Positions 1 through 11,867 of a stretch of DNA of 64,000 nucleotides are shown piece after piece. The notes beneath the pieces are model-generated. The model was not told the DNA's origin. It saw nothing but the letters and a program-made list of their open reading frames with translations, and ran no database searches. The stretch is from Quercus robur (Eukaryota; Streptophyta; Magnoliopsida; Fagales; Fagaceae): the NCBI RefSeq assembly GCF_932294415.1, contig NC_065542.1:48697942-48761941 (forward strand), given 5' to 3'. The position numbers and the translations under genes are program-made. Position 1 is the first letter of the stretch. Each line of letters begins with the position of its first letter.

Positions 1-156
1 GCACTAAGCTATGATCCCAATTAGTTTGATTACTTGATGGACAAAAGGCCAAAACCGAGCCCAATATTGGTCATTCAATTGTGATTCAATTTTAATATTA
101 CACGTGTCCCACCCAAATTCACCCGCCCAAGCTAAGTCCCCAAACTCAATACCGGA

Positions 157-170
157 TTTTGGCGCGAAAA
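157..170 (+). promoter_or_regulatory. E2F-type site upstream of the RIF1-like gene
   Basis: The stretch TTTTGGCGCGAAAA is a near-perfect palindrome matching the plant E2F/DP consensus (TTTSGCGC and its complement). It lies about 86 bases upstream of the first ATG of the RIF1-like gene. E2F sites are typical of S-phase genes, which fits a replication-linked protein. That it binds E2F is inferred from sequence only. Confidence 0.6.
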
Positions 171-804
171 TTAGAAAACGCATCCCAATTCAGTATCCCC
201 AAATTAGGGTTTAATCCGGAGCCACTGCTTCTTCGTCTCTCGCTCTTCCTCAACAATGTCCAATTCCTCTGATCAGCTCGAGGAAATCAAAACCCTAATT
301 TCCTCTGGCTCAAAGTGCCTCGCTTACTCAACCCTCTTACACTTCCAAGAACACTCCAGTGACGACCCTACTTCAATTCAAGCCCTAGCTAGAATTTCTC
401 AGACTCTTCTATCTTTAATCGTTGCCGATATCTCAGATGACGATGAAGAAATGTAAGTTTCAAATCAAAATGCCAAACACATATTTTATCAAAATGATAT
501 GTTTGGATGCTGGGAAATGTGTAGGAAAAGAAATTTGGAATACAATTATGAACTGAAATAGATAATTTTAAAAAAAAATTTAGGTTTTTTTTTTTTTGGG
601 TTCCCTCTTTACATCTAAGTAGCGTTTAAATGGAGGGTGATTGAATATATGTATATATATTGGTCTTGAATTGATGACAGTGCTGCACTGGCTTTGAAGT
701 GTTTGGGTTTCATGATTTATCATCCGTCCCTTGTTGCCGTAATTGCAGGTATGTTAAGCTAGTGGTACACCATTGTTTAGTATAACATTTTAGTAATGTG
801 GTGT

Positions 805-1129
805 TGGTAAATTTTGAAAGGATGTTTGGATTTTACACCTTGAAGTTTCAGAATTTAGATTTTACTCCATGAAGTTTGGGGATTTTACCTGAAAGTTTGG
901 ATTTTATTTCCTAAAGTTTATGGGTGTTTGGATATTACATCCTGAAGTTTCAGAATTTGGGATAAAAAATTTAAACACTCTCAAACTTTAGGAATAAAAT
1001 CTAAATTCTGAAGCTTTAGGATAAAATCCAAAAATCTCCAAACTTCAGGGCTAAAATCCAAATTCTGAAACTTCAGAGTATAAAATCCAAACACTTCCAA
1101 ACTTTAAGGGTGTCATTTGCAAATTACCC
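805..1129. repeat. Foldback MITE in RIF1-like intron 2
   Basis: Two arms of roughly 150 bases are inverted copies of each other, starting GGTAAATTT on the left and ending AAATTACCC on the right. Each arm is itself built from short repeats on the theme GAAGTTTCAGAATTTGGATTTTA. A diverged relative lies at about 48560-48960 and, inverted, at 50690-50940. No coding capacity is seen. It is a non-autonomous element of unknown superfamily; the target duplication could not be fixed. Confidence 0.6.
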
Positions 1130-2524
1130 TATCAAAACAGTGGCTTAAACCACGGTCCTAGTTGACCGGTATTGTTTAGTTGTCTTTTAATTGGAAATGA
1201 GTACTTAATCAACATTTTCTCTATGTTGGTTTTGTAGTGGATGATGCCAATTTGGTCATAGAGTCTTTAGTTAGGTTCATTACGACAACAAAAATGAAGG
1301 TAAATGTCACATTGTCAAATAATGATAGTTTTCAAGGGTTGCTGTGCTCTTTTTATTTATTTATTTGTCGATTTGACTTGTTTGCCTCTTAATGGCAGTC
1401 AGTTTGTAACTTAGGAGTGTGGTGCATATCCATCCAACAGTTTAATGCACCATTTCTAGATTCCCACCACAACTCTCTGTTGCAGGCAGTTGTCCACGCA
1501 CTTGACAACCCAATTGGTTCTTTTATCAACAACTTTTGAGGCTATTCAGGTATAAGTAATTCTTCCAAGCTTTCTATTTTATGCTCCTCAACCACTTCTA
1601 GTGATACTTCTTAAGTGGAAGTCTATGCATATAAACTGACTAAGTCAGTCACTAATAGATTTCAATATCATTTTTTCTGTAAAGTGTTTAATGTGCATAA
1701 CTTGTCCTGGAGAAGAAAGAGAGAGAATTGGCAGTGAAGTGGTTTTATTTGCTTAATTGTGGATTTTTTTTTTCAAACTTGGATGGAACATTATGTTACA
1801 CAAGCAAATTGTGTCAAACTTTTGTCCTCAACTAATGATTCCAGTGTTAAATTTTACATTATTGCGTAATCAAATTGGTTATTTATATTTTATGTATCAC
1901 TGCTGAACTTAGCATCTTATGTTAAACAAGAATCAATAAATGAGTATGGTCAACTTGTCTCTCCTACTAACCCTTCTTGGTAATATAATAGGCCTTGATA
2001 AAGTTAGCATCTAATTTAAGCAAGAGAATGAGAGACTCAATCACATTTATGGGCTCCTCCAATATATAGAAGACTTCTCAGCTTTGACAAGAAGGAGAGG
2101 GATATGTCAGAAAGGTGTCTATCGAAGATTAAGCCTATAATATTACCTCCTCCACTAGTTCTCTCCAAGGTACAAATGTGCTTATGTTCTTTATATTTTT
2201 CAAGTGCAACTATCAAGGTGCATTCATAGTTGAGATATACATTTTAAACATGGAAAGCTTAAACATACTAATATGATATAGCTAGCTAAATCTGTTTCCA
2301 CCATCTTTTTTTCCACTAAATTTTTGTTAAAAGGTTTGAGAATTTAGATGGATTTAATGTGTTTGCATGTGAAGTATTTCAAATAAAACATCTTACTAGC
2401 TGATGCTAACATTGCAGAATCTGAAAAAACATTACTAATTTTTGCCCATTTTATATCTTATTGGTGCTTGTCAGAATCTGAGGTGTAACTTTTTGTTTTA
2501 GGAAAATTTGTGAGCCTAAACAGC

Positions 2525-3306
2525 TAGCAGTTTCTTTACTGTGACTGTGAATCTGGTTTCAAAAGTGAAACATCACAGGGAATTTCCTTTTGTAATACAA
2601 ACTAGAGTGGTGGCTACATTTACAATGTAAAATAGATGATTTTGATGTTCTAAGTGATGAAGTAGAAAATTTTTATTTTGGTGGGTGAAGCCAAACTGCT
2701 GTGAAGGTTTAGCACAAAATGCCAGTAAAATTCAAATTACATCCTTAGTTCAAACCAATAGTAAGAGGTTGTGTCACAGACTGTTTGGATCTATTGATTT
2801 ATTTGACTGTTATCTAAATCAGCTTCAATAGTTAACATGAATAAATATTTATCATAAAATTCCCAATTGTGTGTTCAGAAGCTAAAAATCAACACCAGTC
2901 AACTCTACCAGTGGTTCATTCAATATCCCTGTAGCTATCATTTCTACCATTTCTTCTTTACCATGACTATGTATCTGGTTTCAAAAGTGAAACATCACAG
3001 GAAATTTCCTTTTCAAATACAAACTGTAGTGGTAACTACGTTTACAATGTAGGATATATGATTTTGACATTTTGAGAGATTGAAATAGCACTCTTTTCTT
3101 TTCCCTGTGTGTGTGTGTGTGTGTGTGTGTGGAGGGTGAAGACAAAATGTTGGAAAGGTTTAGGCCAAACAGAATTCCATTAACTGTCAAAATAAATCTT
3201 AAACAAATATTTAAACTTATCCAAAAAAAAAAGAAAGAAACCTTCAAACCATCAATAAGAGGTTGGGTCACAGTCATTCAAATCTAGCTTCCATAATTCA
3301 TATGAA
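2525..3306. repeat. Diverged tandem duplication in RIF1-like intron 5
   Basis: A unit of about 320-460 bases occurs twice in direct order (about 2525-2842 and 2843-3306). Shared landmarks are TCTGGTTTCAAAAGTGAAAC, GTTTACAATGTA and AAGAGGTTG(T/G)GTCACAG. A third partial copy begins at 5843, directly after the Helitron, with the same CATAAAATTC and CAGTGGTTCATTC-like landmarks. A GT-dinucleotide microsatellite sits in the second copy at about 3107-3131. Confidence 0.7.
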
Positions 3307-5842
3307 CTAGTCGCTAACCTGTGCGATGCACGGGAAAGTTTTTAGTAACTATAAGATTTTAGCAAATCAAATGCCTTAAAATTTGAAAATCTTAAAGAAC
3401 TTACATTAACACTCATCAATTTGTTTACAAAGCCAATGCTAAATAGATCTACCAATTGCATTCTCATATCCTCTGTCATTTGCAAGGTGAAAGGACTCTT
3501 TTGATTACGGTTTGCATCCTTCTATCCTTCAAAAGCTTTAAGAAGTGCCATGTGGTTACTGCATAAGAATGTGTATAAGGTTATACATAATTTTGTCATT
3601 ATAATCAACATCCTAAAGCTAATATCCAATCCAAAAATGTGTAACCAATGTTACATATTATAACAAAAACTCAAAAGAGACAACAAAAACAGTCGTAGGT
3701 ATATAAGAGAGAGAATTAGATCAAACATGTATTTCTATTTTTGCTTACTTTGAGATTGAATTTCAAGACTGAAACCTAAAATCCAGAATTCCAACAACAA
3801 AAGCACAGAAAAACCTCTCTATCCTTCAGTCTACCATGCTTCCAATCAACTAGTCTTCTTTTCCACTCTCCCAACCACAAAATCCAATGCTAACTTTGCA
3901 TTCAGAGGAACTTATAATAATAATAATAATAATAAAGCAAACAACAAAAATGAAACTATTCATCCTTTTCATCTAATATGTAACTTGATAGATGGTCTTA
4001 GGCACTTTTTGCACATAGATTCTTTAAATTGTATATCAAATTAGAAGAAAGAAATTACATGTAAATATATATATATATATATATATTGTAGCAATCATCA
4101 TTGTGGGAGCAAGATTTCTAAATGTGTATATATATATATATATAATTTGCTCATGCGAGTTCTAGCTTTAAAACATTCAAGTTAAGTTTGTAAAAATCAA
4201 ACTCCAAAAGATACAACAATGCAATTGTTTATAGGTAAAGCACACATATAATCAACATGATCATTAAAACAGAGTAAAATTCAACCAACCTTCATGACTC
4301 TTTTACAATTTTATTTGGATTGTGTGTCTCAACAGCATACCAATGCAATTATTAATTACTCAAAATTCAAAAAAAAATTATTTATACATGATCGGTTACA
4401 ATTCAAATTGAGTTTCATGAGTTCTTTAAATGTAAACAGAACACTACAATATTTAGAAATTAGATGTACATAGAAAAATAGTTAACCCTATACTAAAAAA
4501 AAAAAAAAAATTTAGTACAGAGTCAAACGAATACCATACCTTTAACCTTGATTCGAATGGAGTAAAAGATTGAAGAGAAAGGCAATAAAAAGCAGAAATT
4601 AATCAGGAATATTAAATCTAAATAAAAGTGAATGGAAGAGCAAAAATTAAGAATGAAACCTACTTTAAAACAGCAAACGAATGTACAAAGAATTAAATTT
4701 GTTGCTGTTTGGTATTCATTGAAATTTGCTGTTTTAAATCTGTTGCAGAGAAGGAGCAACACAAATGTACAAAGAATTATAAACTGAACAGCCGTGAATT
4801 GGTTTGGTGCACAGAAAATATATATAATATTAAAAAATAAATAAATAAACATTATCGCAAAAACTATTTATAAGATAATGGTTATAGAGTCCTAATTAAA
4901 TTTGTTAATAGTTACAGATTTCTAAACAAATTTGACAAATTTTATTAAAAAAGACATGAACTTGTACAGAAGATGTAGAAGGTTTGAAAAAAAAAAAAAA
5001 TAGGGGACTGAAGAAGGCTGACGTTTTAGGTGCCCAAATAATTATTCAATCAAACAAATGATTAAGTTAAGCTAAATCAGATGTGCTAAAAAACCTAGAT
5101 AGCAAAATAAAGCAAAACTTGAAGGTAAAGCAAAACCTGTAGGATTGTTGTCAGATTTTGAAGGTTGGGAGGCTCTTTAATACATCTCCACTTTCTTACA
5201 AAACCTGTAGAATTTGAATTTCTATGAGTGTTTCCCTGACTTCAACAAAAAAGAATAGAGAGAAAAAGGGGTTAGGAATTGAAATCCCTAATTTGACAAA
5301 AAAACCCTAATTAAAGACGAAATCCTTAAATTGACAAAAAAAAACCTAATTAAAGACAATAGGAAAAGAGTTTATTCTTAGATTAATTGAGAGATACCAA
5401 GAGAGAATGCTCTGATATGGAGGCTAGGTTGGAGATTGAAAATGTTGGCTCCCATGGTCGTGCCCTTGCAAGCTTTCTATGAAATAGCTTGGATCTGCGT
5501 TTGAGAGGGTATAGGTTTTGCGTTTGGTGAGTAATGTCGAAAGGAGGGGTGATGGGTTTAGTTTTGTCGAGAGGAGAGGTTCTGCCTTGCGTGTTTTGGT
5601 TTCAGAGGGTTTTGGTTTCAGAATTATATCGGGGAAGAGTATTTGGTTTGTGAAAGGAGAGTATATATATTTAATAAAAAAGAAATAAATCAGATTTAAA
5701 AATTAAAAATTTATGACTTTTTTTTTTTGGTTTTGGTTTTAATTTTTTTTTTTTTTTTTTTTTTTAATATTGTGCTGACGTGGAAAATTGTGGGAGTTTC
5801 AAAAGTTTCGGTTTTTTATATATATATATATATATATATAGA
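3307..5842 (-). mobile_element. Non-autonomous Helitron (Helitron-1)
   Basis: Read on the minus strand the element starts TC followed by an AT run (+ strand 5842 downward). It ends with a hairpin CCCGTGCATCGCACAGG, a short spacer and CTAG (+ strand 3310 to 3307). These are the standard Helitron ends. The flanking bases are A before TC and T after CTAG, as expected for insertion between A and T without target duplication. The uninterrupted duplicate at about 2828-2850 reads across the site and supports both borders. No Rep/helicase ORF is present in the 2.5 kb, so it would need an autonomous partner. The interior is AT-rich; a G-rich stretch at 5400-5640 may be captured sequence. Confidence 0.85.
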
Positions 5843-8082
5843 TAAGTGTTTTTCATAAAATTCACATTGGGTGTCTAGAAGCTCAAAATCAAGACCAGTC
5901 AACTGTACTGGTGGTTCATTCCATATCCCTGCATCATGGAGTAGAAAAAATTTGAAATTCCAAAACTTCTCGACTTCTATCACGAATGAGTGCCTCATTA
6001 GATTTGTAAAGTATTATAGGTAGTTAAACTTAACAGTTTTATATTGCAATTTAGTCAATGATAAAGACTAGGACACAAAAGTTTCAAATACCAATGATCC
6101 TCTCTCTCTCTCTCATGTGCATTAATGTGTGCCTATCTCACATTATCAGGCCTAAATGTCTAAGGTAGAACCATGAGAAAGTTTCCTTCTGTCTAACATT
6201 GATTCTGGTATCGAGGTTAAGGTTCGCCAAAAATCATTCCAATATTGTATCTATCTTGTTGTGTATTCTAAGATCCTTAAATGCACTTTATTCTATCTTT
6301 AAACCGGTTCTTGTCAAAGATATGAAGCAAATTTTGCTCACTAAGATGAAGGAGCTGCTAAACCAGGGTATGAAGGTCCAAGCCATTCATGCATGGGGAT
6401 GGTTTATTCGCTTACTAGGATCTTATGCTATGAAGAACAGGAAATTAACAAATGAAATGCTGAAAATTCCTGAAAATACATTTTCAGATCTCAACCCACA
6501 AGTTCAGATTGCTTCACAGGTATTTTTAATACAGTTGGACTTTTTGGAAACCTGGTCACTATCACCAATCACTGATAATATTATCCAAGAAAATAATTCT
6601 TTATTTGTTGAATTTATTACCAATAAAATAGCACCTCAAAAATAGAAGGTGCTTTCATCCATTTCCTTTGTTCAATGATAGCATAGAAGTGGTCATCTTT
6701 TGAAGGATACAAATTTATTATGGGGCATAAAGAATTTGCGGTAATCCAAATCAAGAGACTAAATGGTCCTTGCTTAAGTCAGAAAAGGGTGTCTAGTTAT
6801 CAACTTTTTGAGTTGTTGTGGTCCTTGCATGTAAGCTCATAGGACTGGGTCTACCCAAGTTTTTATGGCAATCTATGCAAAGCTAAATCACTGCCTAGTT
6901 ACCTGTTCAATTATCTCCTATGGTAATTTCTGCATTTAAATATACCAGTACTCCATTACAACACTTAGAATGTCATTCTTCCATCAATTATGGTAACCTT
7001 TGGGATTAAAATATTTCAGAAGTCCTACGTTATAATGCTTTAAATGTCATTCTTTTGTATGATTTTTTACCATAATTTGCACTTTGCTTGGGAAGGTCTT
7101 ATTGATGCTCTAATTCATCCTCTAATAGTAGCTTGTGAGACAAATGCATCCAAGGAGGAGAAGGGTGTACAACATTTGCAAAAATCTAGAGAGACCAGTG
7201 ATAAAATCCAAGCAAATGGGTTTTTAAAAAGCATAAGGCTTGTAATGACTCCTCTGACAGGAATCATATCAAGTAAATGTGATATATCCGTCCCCTCATC
7301 ATGCTTGAACACATGATGTTATCTGCTGCATAAACTTGATACTTCTGTCAATGATCCATCAGTGATAAAGCTAGTGTTGGAGCCTATCTCTGAAGCAATT
7401 TTTCGCATTGGTCCTGAAAGTAAAAGTGTGAGCTCATGGAATCTGTGCCTAGATCTGCTTGATGATTTTATTTTAGCAAAATGTAAAGATGTTAAATATG
7501 TCACAAGTAACTCTGCAAGCCATCATTTATCAGCTACTAAATTCTTATGGAAGCAATACTCTGTTAAATGGTTGCCATGGGATATTTCATATTTGTCAGT
7601 TGGACTTCCATTTAAACATAATTTTTATTCTCATCAGTCAAGCATCAATTGCAACTGTCAACCATGAATAAAAAAGTTTCGCATGTGATGCTGCTTTAAG
7701 GTTATTTTTATCTGTTCTGAAAGGAGTTCAATTGGAGTTGGAAAAGCGATCAACCAATTATAATGATATTATGTTGTGTTTGGGCACAGTATTAAGGTTC
7801 ATAAAGAAGATATGTGAAGATGTAAGTTCAGAAGGCAGCGATAGTAGTGATTTGCATCATACTTGTCTCCGGTTTATAGACGCTGTCACTAAGGAGTTAC
7901 AACCTGCTACATTGGAATCCCCTCTGTACAAGGTTATATTGGACCTCAAGTACATTGACAAGCTTCAATCAGTTAATAACATTAGGCATGCAAAATTTAT
8001 GGATATCTGCTCTATTGTTCACATAAATATGGTTTCACCAGTGGTTTATTTACTTGTAGCCTACCTCTGTGTGGTCTTTCAG

Positions 8083-8275
8083 TCAATTTTCTTCAACATC
8101 CAGAACGTGAACCACCACAACATAAATGAGGGTCTTTGCGCTGAGGTCGAGAGCCTCCGCCTCGACGCTCCCATCATCAGTAGCCACCTTGGACTCAGCA
8201 CCGCTGACTACTGTGTTCACCACTGCCCCTGTCACGTCATCGTAGTTAAACTGATCCCAGAGGTAGTTTAATCGA
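8083..8275 (-). other. GC-richer antisense open stretch of unknown origin
   Basis: The RIF1 similarity ends abruptly here and base composition changes to about half GC for 190 bases. On the minus strand the stretch is open, encoding YDDVTGAVVNTVV, SKVATDDGSVEAEALDLS and a hydrophobic VVVVHVLDVEEN end followed by a stop. I do not recognise the family. It may be a captured exon fragment at the junction between the RIF1-like and kelch-type sequences. Confidence 0.3.
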
Positions 8276-9286
8276 TCCCAGATGATGAGGAGAAAAATAA
8301 GGATAAGATCTGCGTTATTTAACTTCTCTATGGAAAATACTGCTTCTATGTTTTCGGTGTCAGTACACCTGTTAATCATAGCAAACCAATGCCAATGCCG
8401 AGAGAGATTTTGAAAATAAGCGGACAAATGTATCCAAGTGGCATGGGTTATGCAATTTTGGGTTCAACAATCTACTGCATCGGCGGACGCTTCCCCCCTA
8501 ATGAGCCATCTTTGGATGTTTATATATTTGATACAAAGAAAAATAATGAGAAATCCTTAACAAAGCTTGGACCTTGCCTCAACGCCCCGAAGTACTATCC
8601 TAACGTAGTGGTTATCCAAGGTAAAGTTTATGTTTTTCCAAATAGTTTTGCAAAGGATGTAAGCTCTCCTAGATTTGAGGTTTTCGATCCTCTTGAAGGA
8701 ACATGGACTGCTCTCCCTGAGCCTGATTGGGATTCTTGTTCTCCAAACACAGAGAAATGGATTCCATATCCTCACAAGTTCAGAGTAATTTCACATTTGA
8801 TTGAAGACTCTAAACTCATACTGTCAACACCTGAAGGTATACAAATTTTTGATGTTACCAAGCCTCATGCCGGACGGAAACACGTTCATAGATATCGTGG
8901 CGCTTCACACAATGACATCCCTCGTGATTCAGTTTTAGCTGACAATGACAATATTTGTTTCACGATAGACTACTTGGACACTAAGTTCACAGCTTATAAT
9001 CTCTCTAAGGATGATGCCTTCGCCAACCCACTCTGCGTATTAAACTCTTACAGGGACAAATTGGTAGGCCCTGTTTATGATTATTATGAAAAAAATGTGT
9101 GGAAAATCCTATTTAGCTTCTCTTAGAGATGATGGTGAAAACAGCCGAATCTGTCATGTGAGATCCAGTAGCAAACAATATGATTGTAATGAATATATTG
9201 TGATTAAGGTATATGCCTTTGAAAAAGGGTACGGGAAGAAGGAGGAGGAGCATAAGCATCGCCAGGGACAAAATGTTTACAACTAA
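8275..9286 (+). pseudogene. Kelch-repeat (F-box/kelch-type) protein gene, broken
   Basis: The main open frame starts at ATG 8389 (MPMPREILKISG) and encodes 245 residues up to a stop at 9126. Kelch-type features are YAILGSTIYCIGGRFPP, VVIQGKVYVFPN and PRFEVFDPLEGTWTALPEP. Homologous coding continues upstream of 8389 in the same frame (LLYGKYCFYVFGVSTP), interrupted by a TAA at 8320. It continues downstream in another frame as LASLRDDGENSRICHVRSS to 9286, so an indel near 9090-9110 breaks the C-terminal part. A homologue lies at 47149-47951. No F-box domain is seen. Family function, if intact, would be substrate recognition by a beta-propeller; this copy is probably inactive. Confidence 0.65.
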
Positions 9287-10856
9287 CCAACGTGCATTCC
9301 TCCATGTTTGTGGTGCCAGATGGGGATCGTTGCGGAGAACTCATAGCTTGTCTCCCATTGTAATTACAAATTGATTAGTATTTCATAATTCAATTCAATC
9401 TGTTTTGCTATATATAATTTGTTGAGAGGTAGAGCAATTATTTATTTTCCATAGAAAACTAAATTTGTTCTTCTTCGTAGGTTTTAATTCCGCTAAAAAT
9501 ATTGTTTTTTAAGTTATAAAACGGTTCATTACATTAAAAAGTGTTTCTTTCTCTTGGTAATATCCCTTGGTTTGTTCAATTGACGGTTAAACCATTATGC
9601 AGAACTTAGTATTGCACTTATTATTTTCTTAGTCCATTTTGCTTATTGTCCCCTACATTTGTGCGGGAAGAGAATATATATAAAGGGAATTCTCAAGGAC
9701 ATGAGAGCTTTTGTGGGATGTCTAGAGAAAATGAGCTTCATGTCATACAATTTGGATCCACTAGATAAACTTTATTTTATTTTCTGACAAGAGAAGTGTT
9801 TACTATCTTATCTTCTCAATATATATATATATATATATATATATATTGAGAGTTATAGAAATGGTAGTTTTTGTTATTTATATATGAAGAATGTTTGCAT
9901 ATTACTAAATTGCAATGCGACTCCCCTGGTCCCTTTCTTTTTTAGCTGCATTTTTTTTTTTTTTTTTTGAGTTTATGATGTGAATCTATTAGATTTTTTC
10001 AATTCTTGTAATTGGTGATTGGCCAACAATTTTAGCATCACACTGTCAAACTTTATATGATAACCCATTTGAATTATATTTGTTCAATTTTGATCATTTT
10101 TCCAAACTTGAGGGTATTTACACGCTTGCCTTCAAACTTTGACATTATGATCGATTGATGGTAGAAGTTTGAAACCTTGGTGTCTTTCTTAAAAGGACAT
10201 TCTACATGGTGGAAGACAATCTTTACATGGCCTTGAGGGTATCTAGAAATGGCCTGTATAATATCACTAGATGAAAGATTTTGTATGTCAAATTTGAATC
10301 GATTTCAATGGATACCTAGTGACTACCCAAACAAGAAGTAATAAGTAGAAATAGGATTGGAAGTTGGAACACGTGACATTTTGTACGTACCCAGAACAAA
10401 GGCGCCATCAGGCTATGCTAGCTACATCCCTTTTAATTGGTCTCGGTGGTCATTGGATAACATATCAATCTTATTGTGTGGTTTGCACTTTTTTACTGCT
10501 TTTTATATTGCTTTATATGCTTTAGTTGTTCACATGAATACGAGAATATCCATATAAAATTGGTTAATCACTTATTTGATATTAATAGTAGTTTAGCTTA
10601 GAAGTGATTAAGCTGTAAATGTGATATTTGGTTGCGTAATTCCTTGGGGTGTAATATTTCTCAAAAACTATATTAAAACTTAGTAGGTAACAAACACGAT
10701 CGGAATAGTGCGTCATATCAGAACATATTAATTCTGTTACTAATATGTCAAAAACGCATCAATCTATTAAAAGTTTAGAAAATTTAGAGCTTGCTATTGA
10801 TGCAATCCAAGTAACTGATTTTGTGAGGAATTTCAATTTTCTAGCAATGCATTGAA
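9287..10856. other. Intergenic, no gene recognised
   Basis: AT-rich spacer downstream of the broken kelch-type gene. It holds an AT dinucleotide run at about 9818-9846 and a T run at about 9951-9969. The 66-residue frame at 10357 has no recognisable features and I do not call it a gene. Confidence 0.6.
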
Positions 10857-11041
10857 CTAAAAAGTCATCTACACCTATAATTGAAGAATGCAGATCTTCC
10901 AGTCAAAATTTACATGAAAAACTCATATTTTACATGATTTGAAGTTCAAAATAACTCAAATCAATTTTTTTTTTCTTAAATAACCACTCAATCAATTAAA
11001 AAGTGACTTTATGCTCACAAGCAAACATAAATCAACTTTCC

Positions 11042-11447
11042 TGTAAAATTCTAGAAACCTCTCACTAAATAGAACCTCTGATCTTATTGATTGAGAAAAT
11101 TGGAGTACAAAAGAATGAATGCTAATACATAACTATACCTATATATACAATCTGCAAAGGAAAGGAAGTAACTAACTCCGGAAATAAAGGAAAACAGTTA
11201 CAATCAGTCCTAACTTCTTGTCCACGTGTACATTGATAAAAAACCGGTAACTACTTCTATCCACGTGGCATAGCTTCTTCAATGACATGGATGAAATACT
11301 CATGGTAAGGGACTGCTTCTATCATGTCAAGCAACTCTGCACTAGCCCAGTTATCCTGTGTCTTAGCTGCTTGATCAGTGCTTATCCCTTCAGTCTTGTA
11401 ATCATGCTTAGTTTGATTCCTGAGTGCATTTCTTCTTGCTTTCAGCA
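11042..11447 (-). mobile_element. Solo LTR (406 bp) with TSD TTTCC
   Basis: The segment begins TG and ends CA and is bordered by TTTCC at 11037-11041 and 11448-11452. The sister site at about 23092-23105 reads AACTTTCCCATAAA without interruption, which proves the insertion and its borders. On the minus strand there is a TATATATAGG promoter-like motif and a following AATAAG region, so the LTR points left. No internal region remains, consistent with LTR-LTR recombination. Superfamily is uncertain; Copia seems likely. Confidence 0.88.
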
Positions 11448-11688
11448 TTTCCCATAAAAAAAAAAAGACTATTTTTAAAGAGAGAGAGAGAGAGAGAGAA
11501 AAAAAAAAAAGGAAATATAGAAAGAACATATATTGATAGACCTTTGCAAAAGAAAATGTCAAAATATTCCTCTTTGTTCTTTCATAGTCCACACATTCCA
11601 ACGGGTTTTGTTTTGCGAAAATCCCATTTGACTCTCCATATTCTATACATAATAGGAAATGTTATGTGAAATAATGAACAGCTTTGGT

Positions 11689-11867
11689 CAGGGACGGAAC
11701 TAGGATTCGAAGTCGAGGGGGGCAAATATAATTTTCATGAGATGGGTAAATATAATTTTTCATGGACTTATTTTTTAAAATCTTAAATATATACCTATTA
11801 TTTAATATTTAAAAAAATTTGGGGGGGGGCCACAGCCCCCCTCTTCTTCAACATAGTTCCGTCCCTG
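11689..11867. mobile_element. hAT MITE (179 bp), TSD GCTTTGGT
   Basis: Terminal inverted repeats are CAGGGACGGAACTA at the left and TAGTTCCGTCCCTG at the right. The 8-base duplication GCTTTGGT occurs at 11681-11688 and 11868-11875. Unoccupied sister sites read GGCTTTGGTTAAGG near 15730 and AGCTTTGGTTAAGG near 23368. The ends match the larger element at 27471-28481, a possible parent family. It has no coding capacity. Confidence 0.92.

Larger units (their letters stand above)
256..8080 (+). pseudogene. RIF1-like (Rif1 N-terminal domain) gene, 5' half, decayed
   Basis: This is an ARM-repeat protein of the plant RIF1 type (telomere-associated, replication-timing factor), recognised from remembered homologues. 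Visible exons are about 256-452, 681-748, 1238-1299, 1399-1549, 1992-2169, 6306-6519 and 7093-8080. The first five join in frame at GT-AG borders; exon 2 gives ALALKCLGFMIYHPSLVAV and exon 6 gives MKELLNQGMKVQAIHAWGWF. Damage: one-base insertions shift the frame in exon 4 (near 1522) and exon 5 (near 2045). No AG acceptor is visible before exons 6 and 7. In the last exon TGA replaces the expected Trp codon (7313), the frame shifts near 7590, and TAA follows at about 7667. Homology stops near 8080, so the C-terminal half is missing. It looks like a truncated duplicate of an intact gene elsewhere. Sequencing error could explain single indels but not the lost splice sites and the truncation. Confidence 0.8.

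Noticed and set aside
10357-10557. 66-residue hydrophobic frame
   Set aside because: No homology recognised, no promoter or splice context; probably chance.
11257-11601. 114-residue minus-strand frame
   Set aside because: Most of it is solo LTR sequence plus a GA microsatellite.
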